Shown: piece by piece, positions 27,203-33,572 of the stretch | How the letters are laid out: every line of letters begins with the position of its first letter | How positions within the stretch are numbered: the stretch's first letter is position 1 | NCBI GenBank assembly: GCA_944383905.1 | Contig: CALWRI010000017.1 | Location: forward strand, 1 to 33,572 | Direction of reading: 5' to 3' | Origin: an uncultured Christensenellaceae bacterium | GTDB taxonomy: Bacteria > Bacillota > Clostridia > Christensenellales > UBA3700 | DNA: 33,572 nt | Translations under genes and position numbers: made by a program | The notes under the pieces: model-generated | The model's input: only the letters and a program-made list of their open reading frames with translations | Told to the model about the DNA's origin: nothing | The model's database searches: none

Positions 27203-27811
27203 TCAGAATCTGCCTTTTCCGCGTCCTTCTTTTATCACCTGACGCGCTCTGCCCACAACGAGACTGTCTTCGGGCGTGTCCTCCGTGACCGTGGTCCCCG
27301 CGGCGATGTAACTGCCGTCCGCTATGTTCACCGGAGCTATTACATTGCAGTTGCTGCCGATGAAGCACTTGTCGCCCACGGTCGTGCGGTGCTTTTGCTT
27401 GCCGTCGTAATTGACGAATACCACGCCGCATCCGACGTTGCATTTTTTACCCAGCTCGCAGTCTCCGACATAGGTAAGATGCGCCACCTTCGTACCGTCT
27501 CCTATCTTTGCGTTCTTGATCTCCACGAAATCCCCCACGCGACAGCCTTCGCCTATTTCCGTACCCTTGCGGAGATACGCGAACGGTCCCACCGTCGCTC
27601 CGTCTGAAACGACAGCGCCTTCCATCACGCTTGCGGTTATCTTTACGCCTTTGCCTATTTTGCAACCGTCTATAATGCAGTTGGGCATTATCACCGTGTT
27701 TTCTCCGATGACGGTCTCTCCCGTTATCGTATTGTTGGGATATATGACGGCGCTTTCGGCTATCCTTGCCTCGGGCGAGATATAAGTCGTCCTTTCGTCT
27801 ATTAATTTCAT
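27203..27811 (-). CDS. Stand-alone GlmU-type glucosamine-1-phosphate acetyltransferase domain
   Basis: 202 residues, equal to only the C-terminal half of GlmU. It is a left-handed beta-helix of hexapeptide repeats, about 10-180 (VIGENTVIMPN, KIGKGVKI and so on). GlmU acetyltransferase residues are all in place: Arg81 (AYLRKGT), Lys99 (VEIKNAKIG), catalytic His111 and Tyr114 (AHLTYVGD), Asn134-Tyr-Asp (VNYDGKQKHRT), then IGSNCNVIAPV and VVGRARQVIKEG. So it should acetylate glucosamine-1-phosphate, the product of the adjacent GlmM. The uridylyltransferase half (GxG-T-xMxSxxPK) is absent, and the frame does not continue upstream. ATG 27811 follows GGAGGTGCGT; a GTG two codons upstream overlaps that site. 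Alternatively it acts on another sugar phosphate. Confidence 0.88.
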   Translation of the reverse strand: MKLIDERTTYISPEARIAESAVIYPNNTITGETVIGENTVIMPNCIIDGCKIGKGVKITASVMEGAVVSDGATVGPFAYLRKGTEIGEGCRVGDFVEIKNAKIGDGTKVAHLTYVGDCELGKKCNVGCGVVFVNYDGKQKHRTTVGDKCFIGSNCNVIAPVNIADGSYIAAGTTVTEDTPEDSLVVGRARQVIKEGRGKGRF

Positions 27812-28005
27812 ACGCACCTCCGAACGGATTTCTTTATCAATCTATGCGACTTGTTTTCAGATGTTTCGTTTATTGCCTTTTTTATGCAGATCCATACGTT
27901 CGCGACCGCTATCCGAACGCGCTCCGCATAGACGTTGCGACAGGTCTCGTCCCCGCGGCGCTTGCAACGCGGATCACTACGTCCCGTCTCCCGACGAATC
28001 TTGTC

Positions 28006-28037
28006 AAAAAAACGGGGCGGAACTCACTTGTTCCGCC
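28006..28037 (-). terminator. Intrinsic terminator of the exported membrane protein gene
   Basis: An 8-bp perfect stem GGCGGAAC/GTTCCGCC (28016-28023 with 28030-28037), a 6-nt loop, CCG, then a run of seven T on the minus strand, about 60 nt past the stop codon. Confidence 0.9.
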
Positions 28038-28097
28038 TAGCAGGACTTTTCAGATATTTTTATGCATAAAACGGTTTTTGATATTTTTTCGCAAATA

Positions 28098-29771
28098 TTA
28101 CTCGTCAACCGCTTTTTCATCTTCGGCTCTGCCGTTGTCTGCGCTCTCGTCTTTTTTGCTCTCGTTCTTGTCCATACCTTTGAGCACGAATACCGCCGCC
28201 AGCGTGACGACGACAGACAACACCGAGATCAGGACGGAGAAGATCGCCGAAGCAAACGACCTGACTACAAAAAACACAAAGGGGCCCAGAGCCGCCGTCG
28301 CCGCCGAAGCCGTCGCGGACACGAAACCGGCGCCGGCATACAAGAGCGTGTTTCTCCTCTTTCCGCTCTCCGACGCGAGGCTCTTATTCTTTTTGAAAGC
28401 GCATACGATCGCGGTAACGACTACTGCGACGACCTCTGCCACGCCGAAGATCGGCACGAGTACCGACAGTACGATCATCAATCCGAACAAATTGCTCCAA
28501 TTGAACGACTTTTCAGGATTTTCGCTCGCGCTCATAGAAAAGCGGAGCTCACCGTCGGGCAGAGAGTCGAAAGTCGCTACATATCCTTCTTCCGTCTTTT
28601 CAAATCCCTTCTTTTCGGCGTCGAGCACGAAGTAGGGCGTGTTTATCCTTATCTCGAGAGTGCCGAAATCCGCCCAGCCTTTTGCGGGAGACAGAAGGTA
28701 GTCGTAAGTGTATACGGTCGGGACGTAAGTCAGATTCAACGAGGGAAAAAGAGGCGCGCTGACGCTGTTCTCTTTTTCCTCTCCCGCCTCGAAATGCAGA
28801 CAGTATTCATACCAGCACAGGACATAATCTCCGACGAAACGTCCGACGTCATCATACGGAGAATATCTGTCGAGAGAAAGAGCTTCCGCCACGATGTTGA
28901 ACCAATCCGTCTCCGACCCTTCAGAGAAAGGATTTACGGACTGCGCAAAAGCGTCGAGAGTCTGTTCCGTCCGATCGGTTTGAGCAATTTCAAGATCTAC
29001 GCTCTTGTCACTGTTGAAGTCTTTCGTGGCGGAAAAGGTGACTGCAGGCTCGTCGCCGTTGCCGATACAGCAGATCTCCACTCTGTCTCCGCTATTGACC
29101 CACATCGAATAGATTTCGTAACCCGTTCCGCTTTCGTACCCCGAATAATTCTTCGGAAAAACTCTTGCTCCGTCGATTTTTTCAAATCTCATCCGCAGGA
29201 CAAAGCCGGCGGTTTCACTACCTACGGTATACTCCGTCTTCACGACTTTCGCATCCTTCCCGAAAACACCGAAAGAGGTCTTTTCGTCTTTGAGTCTCGC
29301 GACTGCGTCGGCGGTCACGAAAGAACCTGCCCATCTGTCGCCTCCGGAAAGAGTGTATCTCACTTTGCTCCCGACTTTGTTGCCGTTTTCCGTGACAGCA
29401 TAGAGCGAGCCGTCAACGATCGCCGAGTCCGCCGCATAAGTCGGCACCGTTCCGAAAGGAAATGCAAGACGGAGATCGACGGCGTAATCCGCGGGATTTT
29501 TTAGTTTGTACGTTGCCGTGACCTTCGCTTTGTAATCCTTGAAGTCGTAATCGCCGTCGTAATAGGTCTGCGGAAATTCCGGCACGTCGAACACGAGCGT
29601 TTCGCTCAACACTTCGACCGGGCAATCCTCTCCCACGACCGACGCTCCCGACGAGTTTACGCCGTTCCAATACATAAGCGCGGAATTTGCCGAAGCAACG
29701 GGGAGCGAACACGTCAACGCCGCGACGATCGCGACAAGCAATACCTCGAAAAACAACTTTTTCTTTCTCAT
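28098..29771 (-). CDS. Exported membrane protein of unknown function
   Basis: 557 residues from ATG 29771, preceded by AGGAGGACAGAGCC. An N-terminal signal (MRKKKLFFEVLLVAIVAALT) has a likely cleavage after ASA (LPVASA-NS). Then comes an ectodomain of about 395 residues beginning NSALMYWNGVNSSGASVV. Its first part (KAKVTATYKLKNPADYAVDLRLAFPFG) reads as a beta-sandwich of the kind seen in uncharacterised Clostridia membrane proteins. Towards the end there are two or three transmembrane segments (about 428-460 and 474-531) and a charged tail (DKNESKKDESADNGRAEDEK). I do not recognise a named family with confidence. The topology suggests a sensor or envelope protein with most of its mass outside. 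It has its own promoter, divergent from the flavin reductase gene, and a terminator. Confidence 0.8.
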   Translation of the reverse strand: MRKKKLFFEVLLVAIVAALTCSLPVASANSALMYWNGVNSSGASVVGEDCPVEVLSETLVFDVPEFPQTYYDGDYDFKDYKAKVTATYKLKNPADYAVDLRLAFPFGTVPTYAADSAIVDGSLYAVTENGNKVGSKVRYTLSGGDRWAGSFVTADAVARLKDEKTSFGVFGKDAKVVKTEYTVGSETAGFVLRMRFEKIDGARVFPKNYSGYESGTGYEIYSMWVNSGDRVEICCIGNGDEPAVTFSATKDFNSDKSVDLEIAQTDRTEQTLDAFAQSVNPFSEGSETDWFNIVAEALSLDRYSPYDDVGRFVGDYVLCWYEYCLHFEAGEEKENSVSAPLFPSLNLTYVPTVYTYDYLLSPAKGWADFGTLEIRINTPYFVLDAEKKGFEKTEEGYVATFDSLPDGELRFSMSASENPEKSFNWSNLFGLMIVLSVLVPIFGVAEVVAVVVTAIVCAFKKNKSLASESGKRRNTLLYAGAGFVSATASAATAALGPFVFFVVRSFASAIFSVLISVLSVVVTLAAVFVLKGMDKNESKKDESADNGRAEDEKAVDE

Positions 29772-29837
29772 GGCTCTGTCCTCCTCGCTTTGTATACCCT
29801 CCGCCCGCGGGATTTTTTCGGGATCCTGCCTGTTTCT

Positions 29838-29866
29838 ATTATACCATGTCACGGCTCTGACCTCAA
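29838..29866 (-). promoter_or_regulatory. SigA promoter of the exported membrane protein gene
   Basis: TTGAGG (29861-29866), 17-nt spacer, extended -10 TGGTATAAT (hexamer 29838-29843). It is back to back with the plus-strand promoter: the two -35 boxes are 5 nt apart. Confidence 0.8.
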
Positions 29867-29871
29867 CCCCC

Positions 29872-29900
29872 TTGATTTTTGGACAAAACCGCGCTATAAT
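29872..29900 (+). promoter_or_regulatory. SigA promoter of the flavin reductase-like gene
   Basis: TTGATT (29872-29877), 17-nt spacer, TATAAT (29895-29900), about 22 nt before the start codon. Confidence 0.85.
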
Positions 29901-29922
29901 CTTTATCGGAGGTCTGAATTTT

Positions 29923-30411
29923 ATGGACAAAAATGTTATGACTGAAGAAAACGTATTTTCTCTTATCGGAGACAGATGGATGCTTGTCGCCGCAACCGAC
30001 AAAAGCGGAAAGACAAACGCGATGACAGCGTCATGGGGCGGAGTCGGCGTACTCTGGGGCAAAAAAGTGGCGTTCGTCTTCATTCGTCCGCAACGGTATA
30101 CAAAAAAATTCGTGGACGAAGCGGAAAGATTTTCTCTCTCCTTCTTCGACGACTCTTTCAAAAAGACGCTCGGCTATATGGGCAAGGTTTCGGGACGTGA
30201 CGAAGACAAGATCGCAAAAAGCGGTCTCACTTTGTCGGACATAAACGGCGTGCCCGTATTCAAAGAAGCGAGCCTCACCCTTGTGTGCAGAAAGCTCTAC
30301 CGTCAGACGCTCGAAGAAAAGTGCTTTCTCGAAACGGACAACATTGACAAATGGTATCCTCAAAGAGATTATCACGACGTCTACGTCGCGGAGATCGAGC
30401 AACAGATCTGA
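29923..30411 (+). CDS. Flavin reductase-like FMN-binding domain protein
   Basis: 162 residues, the only clear plus-strand protein gene. The fold is that of the flavin reductase-like split barrel: DRWMLVAATDKSGKTNAMTASW (about 16-37) is the flavin-contact strand-turn, followed by VAFVFIRPQRYTKKFVDEAERFSLSFF, which matches the R-P-x-R-Y-T/S phosphate-contact region in this group. Small proteins of this type bind FMN and usually reduce flavin with NAD(P)H or pass electrons to partners. ATG 29923 follows CGGAGGTCTGAATTTT; an upstream in-frame ATG at 29770 lies before the promoter and is not used. It stands alone, divergent from the exported membrane protein. The partner is unknown. Confidence 0.88.
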   Translation: MDKNVMTEENVFSLIGDRWMLVAATDKSGKTNAMTASWGGVGVLWGKKVAFVFIRPQRYTKKFVDEAERFSLSFFDDSFKKTLGYMGKVSGRDEDKIAKSGLTLSDINGVPVFKEASLTLVCRKLYRQTLEEKCFLETDNIDKWYPQRDYHDVYVAEIEQQI

Positions 30412-30504
30412 TATACCCGCGGCAGACGGAAATGCCGGGTAAAAAAGCTGTCGCTACGCTTTGAGTTTTTTACCACGCATCTTCCCCTATTTTCAAAATT
30501 ACGA

Positions 30505-30540
30505 AATAAAAAAGAACGGCGAAAACCTTTCTTTTTTATT
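30505..30540. terminator. Bidirectional terminator between convergent genes
   Basis: A 15-bp stem with one mismatch (30505-30519 with 30526-30540) and a 6-nt loop. A-rich and T-rich arms on each side serve both the plus-strand flavin reductase gene and the minus-strand DAHP synthase gene. A second AT-rich inverted repeat (GGTAAAAAA/TTTTTTACC) lies at about 30447-30475. Confidence 0.8.
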
Positions 30541-30570
30541 GTTACTTATTTATATTAAGAAGAAAACCCC

Positions 30571-31599
30571 TTACAGCTTGTCCGCCACGCGCAACAAAAG
30601 ATCCTTCGTCTTTTCCCATCCGAGACACGGGTCGGTAATGGACTTGCCGTACTCGTCTCCTCCCGGCTGCTGTGCGCCGTCCTCTATGTAGCTTTCGATG
30701 AGGAAGCCTTTGACGAGAGAACGTATCTTGTCGCAATGCCTGATGTTGTCGACGACCTCTTTGACTATCCTGATCTGCTCGAGATAATTCTTGCCGCTGT
30801 TGGAATGGTTGCTGTCCACGATAACTGCCGGGTTCTTCAGGTTCTGCGCGAGATACATATCGTGGAAACGTATCAGATCCTCGTAGTGGTAGTTGGGGAT
30901 ATTGTTGCCGTACACGTCAACGCTGCCGCGCAGTATCGCGTGCGCATAGGGGTTGCCCTGCGTCCTGACCTGGCAGGTCCTGTACTTGAATTCGTTGGGT
31001 ATCTGCGCCGCATATATCGAATTGAGCGTCACGGGCATACTGCCGTTCATCGGATTCTTTATCCCGACAGGAATGTCGACGCCGCTCGCGACGAGCCTGT
31101 GCTGCTGATTTTCGGACGACCTCGCACCGACGGCGACATATGTCAGAAGATCGTCGAGATAGACGTGATTCTCGGGGTACAGCATCTCGTCCGCAGCGGA
31201 CAGCCCGCTCTCCGAGATCGCGCGCAGATGCATCTTGCGCAGCGCTATTATGCCCGCCTGAATATCCGTCTCTCTCTTGTGCGGATCGGGGTTGTGCATT
31301 ATGCCCTTATAGCCCTCGCCTTTGGTGCGGGGTTTGTTGGTGTATATCCTCGGCACGACGAATATCTTTTCCTTGATCTCGTCCGCGAGCTTTGCAAGGC
31401 GCGAAACGTAATCGCAGACCGCCGTCTCGTTGTCCGCGGAGCACGGTCCTACGATGACGAGCATACGCTTGTCCCGTCCCGCGATAATATCCATTACCGT
31501 GCGGTCTCTTTCCGCCTTGATCTTTGCGATCTCCGCGCTTACGGGTACGAGCGTTTTGAGCTCTTCCGAAGTCATTATCGTCTTTATCTTTTCAAACAT
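30571..31599 (-). CDS. aroF: 3-deoxy-7-phosphoheptulonate (DAHP) synthase, class I
   Basis: 342 residues. It condenses phosphoenolpyruvate and erythrose-4-phosphate in the first step of the shikimate pathway. It is an AroF/G/H-type TIM barrel. Landmarks are VGPCSADN (50-57), RIYTNKPRTKGEGYKG (the R-x-Y-x-x-KPRT signature), DEMLYPENH, GARSSENQQHR, VDSNHSNSGK and GFLIESYIEDG with KSITDPCLGW. Length is close to the E. coli enzymes (350). No chorismate mutase or ACT domain is fused, so any feedback control would be through the barrel's own effector site, as in AroF/G/H; which amino acid inhibits it cannot be told. Its ATG overlaps the stop codon of the copper ATPase (TGATG), so it is translated with that gene, which is an unusual partner. 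The paralogue symbol (aroF, G or H) is arbitrary. Confidence 0.94.
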   Translation of the reverse strand: MFEKIKTIMTSEELKTLVPVSAEIAKIKAERDRTVMDIIAGRDKRMLVIVGPCSADNETAVCDYVSRLAKLADEIKEKIFVVPRIYTNKPRTKGEGYKGIMHNPDPHKRETDIQAGIIALRKMHLRAISESGLSAADEMLYPENHVYLDDLLTYVAVGARSSENQQHRLVASGVDIPVGIKNPMNGSMPVTLNSIYAAQIPNEFKYRTCQVRTQGNPYAHAILRGSVDVYGNNIPNYHYEDLIRFHDMYLAQNLKNPAVIVDSNHSNSGKNYLEQIRIVKEVVDNIRHCDKIRSLVKGFLIESYIEDGAQQPGGDEYGKSITDPCLGWEKTKDLLLRVADKL

Positions 31600-33572
31600 C
31601 AGTCCGTCACCTCGTAATCCTGCGCAATTATCGCGTCCTTGATCTGTCCGAGAGAAACCTGCTTCTCGTCGTACTCGACGACCGCGACTCCGTCAGCCGC
31701 GCTCGCAACGCAACTCTTTACGCCGGGAAGCGCGAGCACCGCCTTGTTCACTCTTGCCTCGCAGTGCGCGCACATCATACCTTTTACCTTTATTTCACTT
31801 TTCACAAGATCATCCTTTCCGAGCGGACAGCCTGCTTCGCAAGCCGTCTCCCCGGTCGTTTCGTTTGCGTTTATTATCTCACTTTTCGCCGCTTTTTTCA
31901 AGCGTTTGGGCTTAAAATAAGCGAGTCGGAGCGCGTTGAGAACAACGCATACCGAAGAACAGCTCATAGCAAGTCCCGCTATCATCGGATTGAGCAATAT
32001 CCCGCCCATCGCGTATACGACGCCGCAAGCGAAAGGTATTCCGAGAATATTGTAGATGAACGCCCAGAAAAGGTTTTCCTTGACGTTGCGAAGCGTCGCC
32101 CTGCCAATCTCTATCGCGTCCGCGACCGCTATAACGTCGCCGCCTACGAGCACCACGTCCGCGCTCTCTATCGCGACGTCGCTGCCTTCTCCGACGGCAA
32201 TGCCGACGTGCGCCTCTGTCAGAGCGGGAGCGTCGTTTATCCCGTCGCCGACCATCGCGACGCAGGCGCCGCCCTTTTTGAGCTCTTTTATCTTGTCCGC
32301 TTTTTCCGCGGGAAGCACCTCGCTTATCACCTCGTCGATACCGACCTGCTTTGCGATATGCGCCGCCGCCTTCGCGTTGTCGCCCGTGAGCATGACTGTC
32401 TTTATCCCTGCGGATCCGAGCGCTTCGACAGCCTTCGCCGCGCTCTCCCTCACACCGTCCGCCAAAGCCAGACAACCGACCGCCTTGCCGTCCGCAGCAA
32501 CGGCTATGACGCTGCTCCCGTTTTCGTAACACTCGTTGAGAAAACCGTTAAGGGGGGAGACGTCCACTCCTTCCCGTTCAAGCAACGCGCTTTTGCCGCA
32601 GAGCACCTTTTTGCCTTTTACCGTCGCGCGCAGTCCGAAGCCGCTTTCGTTTTCGACTTCCGTCGCTGCGGGTACGGAAATATTCCTTTCTACCGCGTAT
32701 TCCACAACCGCTTTCGCAAGCGGATGCGCGCTTTCTCTTTCTGCAGAAGCGCAGAGGGAAAGGAGCGACTCCTCGTCCCCGTCCGCCGCGTAAACCTGCG
32801 TCACTCCCGGCACGCCTTCGGTCACCGTGCCCGTCTTGTCGAACACGACGACGTTCACCTTTGCGGTCCGCTCGAGAGCCTCCGCGTTTTTGAAAAGCAC
32901 GCCGCTTTTCGCGCCCACTCCGCTGCCCGTGATTATCGCGGTCGGCGTCGCAAGTCCGAGCGCGCAGGGGCAAGCGATCGTCAGTACCGAAACGAATATC
33001 TTTATCACAAATGCGGAATCCTGCCCCGATATCGCCCACGCGACGGCTGCCGTCACCGCTATCGCCATAACCGCGGGCACAAAGACTTTTGCGACTTTAT
33101 CCGCCAGCTTGGCTATCGGCGCGCGTGAATTCTGCGCGTTTTCAACAAGCGTTATTATCTTTGACAGCATGGTGTCCGCACCTACGCCCGTTGCCTCGAA
33201 TTCTACGGTTCCGTTGCCGTTTATCGTGCCGCCGATGACTCTGTCCCCGACGGTCTTGTCCACGGGGAGACTCTCTCCCGTGATCATACTCTCCTGCACC
33301 GCCGACGAACCTTTCGTTATCACTCCGTCGCAACAGAAACTCTCTCCCGCAGAGACCTTTACGATGTCGCCTTTCACCACTTGCGAAGAAGGGATCCTGA
33401 CAAATTCTCCATCTCGCAATACGGTGGCGAAGTCGGGCGCGAGACGCGTGAGTTCTTCTATTGCCCTGCCCGTCTTTTTGAGCGCACGTTTTTCAAGATG
33501 CTTGCCCAGAGAGATCAGCGCGAGTATCACCGCCGCCGACTCGAAATAAAGCTGATGAGCCGCGTGCGCGTC
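31599..33572 (-). CDS. copA: Copper-translocating P-type ATPase with C-terminal heavy-metal domain (N-terminus beyond window)
   Basis: 657 codons are in the window, open to the right edge; the first residues DAHAAHQLYFESAAVI match the helix just before the actuator domain of CopA. Motifs in order: MITGESLPVD (actuator), CPCALGLATPTAI (membrane Cu site), DKTGTVTEG (phosphorylated Asp), ESAHPLAKAV (HP motif) and GDGINDAPAL. In the last helices YNILGIPFACG and MSCSSVCVVLNALRL fit the Cu(I) P1B-1 pattern (YN and MxxSS). After the core a linker with CEAGC leads to a heavy-metal-associated domain, KVKGMMCAHCEARVNKAV, whose CAHC binds Cu(I). A C-terminal domain is uncommon; further N-terminal ones may lie outside. 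It exports Cu(I) from the cytoplasm and is coupled by TGATG to the DAHP synthase gene. Confidence 0.95.
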   Translation of the reverse strand, partial: DAHAAHQLYFESAAVILALISLGKHLEKRALKKTGRAIEELTRLAPDFATVLRDGEFVRIPSSQVVKGDIVKVSAGESFCCDGVITKGSSAVQESMITGESLPVDKTVGDRVIGGTINGNGTVEFEATGVGADTMLSKIITLVENAQNSRAPIAKLADKVAKVFVPAVMAIAVTAAVAWAISGQDSAFVIKIFVSVLTIACPCALGLATPTAIITGSGVGAKSGVLFKNAEALERTAKVNVVVFDKTGTVTEGVPGVTQVYAADGDEESLLSLCASAERESAHPLAKAVVEYAVERNISVPAATEVENESGFGLRATVKGKKVLCGKSALLEREGVDVSPLNGFLNECYENGSSVIAVAADGKAVGCLALADGVRESAAKAVEALGSAGIKTVMLTGDNAKAAAHIAKQVGIDEVISEVLPAEKADKIKELKKGGACVAMVGDGINDAPALTEAHVGIAVGEGSDVAIESADVVLVGGDVIAVADAIEIGRATLRNVKENLFWAFIYNILGIPFACGVVYAMGGILLNPMIAGLAMSCSSVCVVLNALRLAYFKPKRLKKAAKSEIINANETTGETACEAGCPLGKDDLVKSEIKVKGMMCAHCEARVNKAVLALPGVKSCVASAADGVAVVEYDEKQVSLGQIKDAIIAQDYEVTD

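Noticed and set aside
26052..27242. Plus-strand open frame (396 codons) opposite glmM
   Set aside because: It is antisense to glmM and has no recognisable protein features or ribosome binding site.
27192..27443. N-terminal extension of the glmM frame
   Set aside because: The extra residues are Arg/Gln-rich and are the out-of-frame shadow of the GlmU-like gene. GlmM begins at MYFGTDGIRG with GAGGTG before it.
28058..28071. 14-bp palindrome TTTTATGCATAAAA downstream of the exported membrane protein gene
   Set aside because: It is AT-rich and lies between the stop and the terminator, with no promoter near. It resembles an ARG box centre only superficially.
29772..30161. N-terminal extension of the exported membrane protein frame
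   Set aside because: It would remove the signal peptide from the N-terminus and would start upstream of the promoter at 29838-29866.
31764..33128. Plus-strand open frame (454 codons) opposite copA
   Set aside because: It is a shadow of copA: all ATPase motifs are on the minus strand, and this translation has low complexity and no start signals.

Overview
The window looks like chromosome from an anaerobic, fermentative Firmicute of the class Clostridia, possibly an uncultured gut lineage. The basis is strong GGAGG-type ribosome binding sites, SigA-type promoters that often carry an extended -10 (TGnTATAAT), oxygen-sensitive pyruvate formate-lyase, AhrC-like ARG boxes, a YdbC/PC4 protein, a C_GCAxxG_C_C protein and several large lipoproteins. 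This assignment is inferred; there is no rRNA marker. Almost every gene is on the minus strand. There are no insertion sequences, phage genes, CRISPR arrays or tRNAs.

Layout from left to right. (1) 1-4.2 kb: the start of a transglutaminase-like lipoprotein that runs off the left edge and is probably read from a leaderless mRNA, a cation:proton antiporter, and a small PC4-like protein. (2) 4.3-8 kb: a solitary cytoplasmic GH2 beta-galactosidase with its own promoter, and a small YccF-like membrane protein. (3) 8.1-11.8 kb: an operon pflB-pflA-C_GCAxxG. Its leader contains what reads as a complete ZTP (pfl-motif) riboswitch with a terminator expression platform. (4) 11.8-12.4 kb: a stretch without a gene that ends in a long, nearly perfect inverted repeat beside a bidirectional terminator. 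(5) 12.4-21.4 kb: gene hup and a compact arginine operon, argG-argH-argC-argJ-argB-argD-argF, followed by a GNAT acetyltransferase of unknown substrate. The genes overlap or nearly touch, and ARG boxes lie upstream of argG. (6) 21.4-25.9 kb: two envelope lipoproteins, a lipase-like serine hydrolase and a 989-residue GLUG-repeat protein. (7) 25.9-27.8 kb: glmM with a stand-alone GlmU-type acetyltransferase domain, for peptidoglycan precursor supply. (8) 28-30.4 kb: an exported membrane protein of unknown function, divergent from a flavin reductase-like protein. (9) 30.5-33.6 kb: a CopA-type Cu(I) ATPase with a C-terminal metal-binding domain, truncated by the right edge, overlapping a DAHP synthase gene.

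Working together: ArgC, J, B, D, F, G and H give the complete route from N-acetylglutamate (recycled by ArgJ) to arginine. PflB and PflA make formate and acetyl-CoA, and the riboswitch ties formate supply to 10-formyl-tetrahydrofolate status. The GlmU-like domain and GlmM act in successive steps towards UDP-GlcNAc. Intergenic regions are well defined, with recognisable promoters and intrinsic terminators. The best novelty candidates are the structured element at 12263-12384, the leaderless lipoprotein transcript, the arginine-operon GNAT, the split GlmU and the copper ATPase/DAHP synthase coupling.
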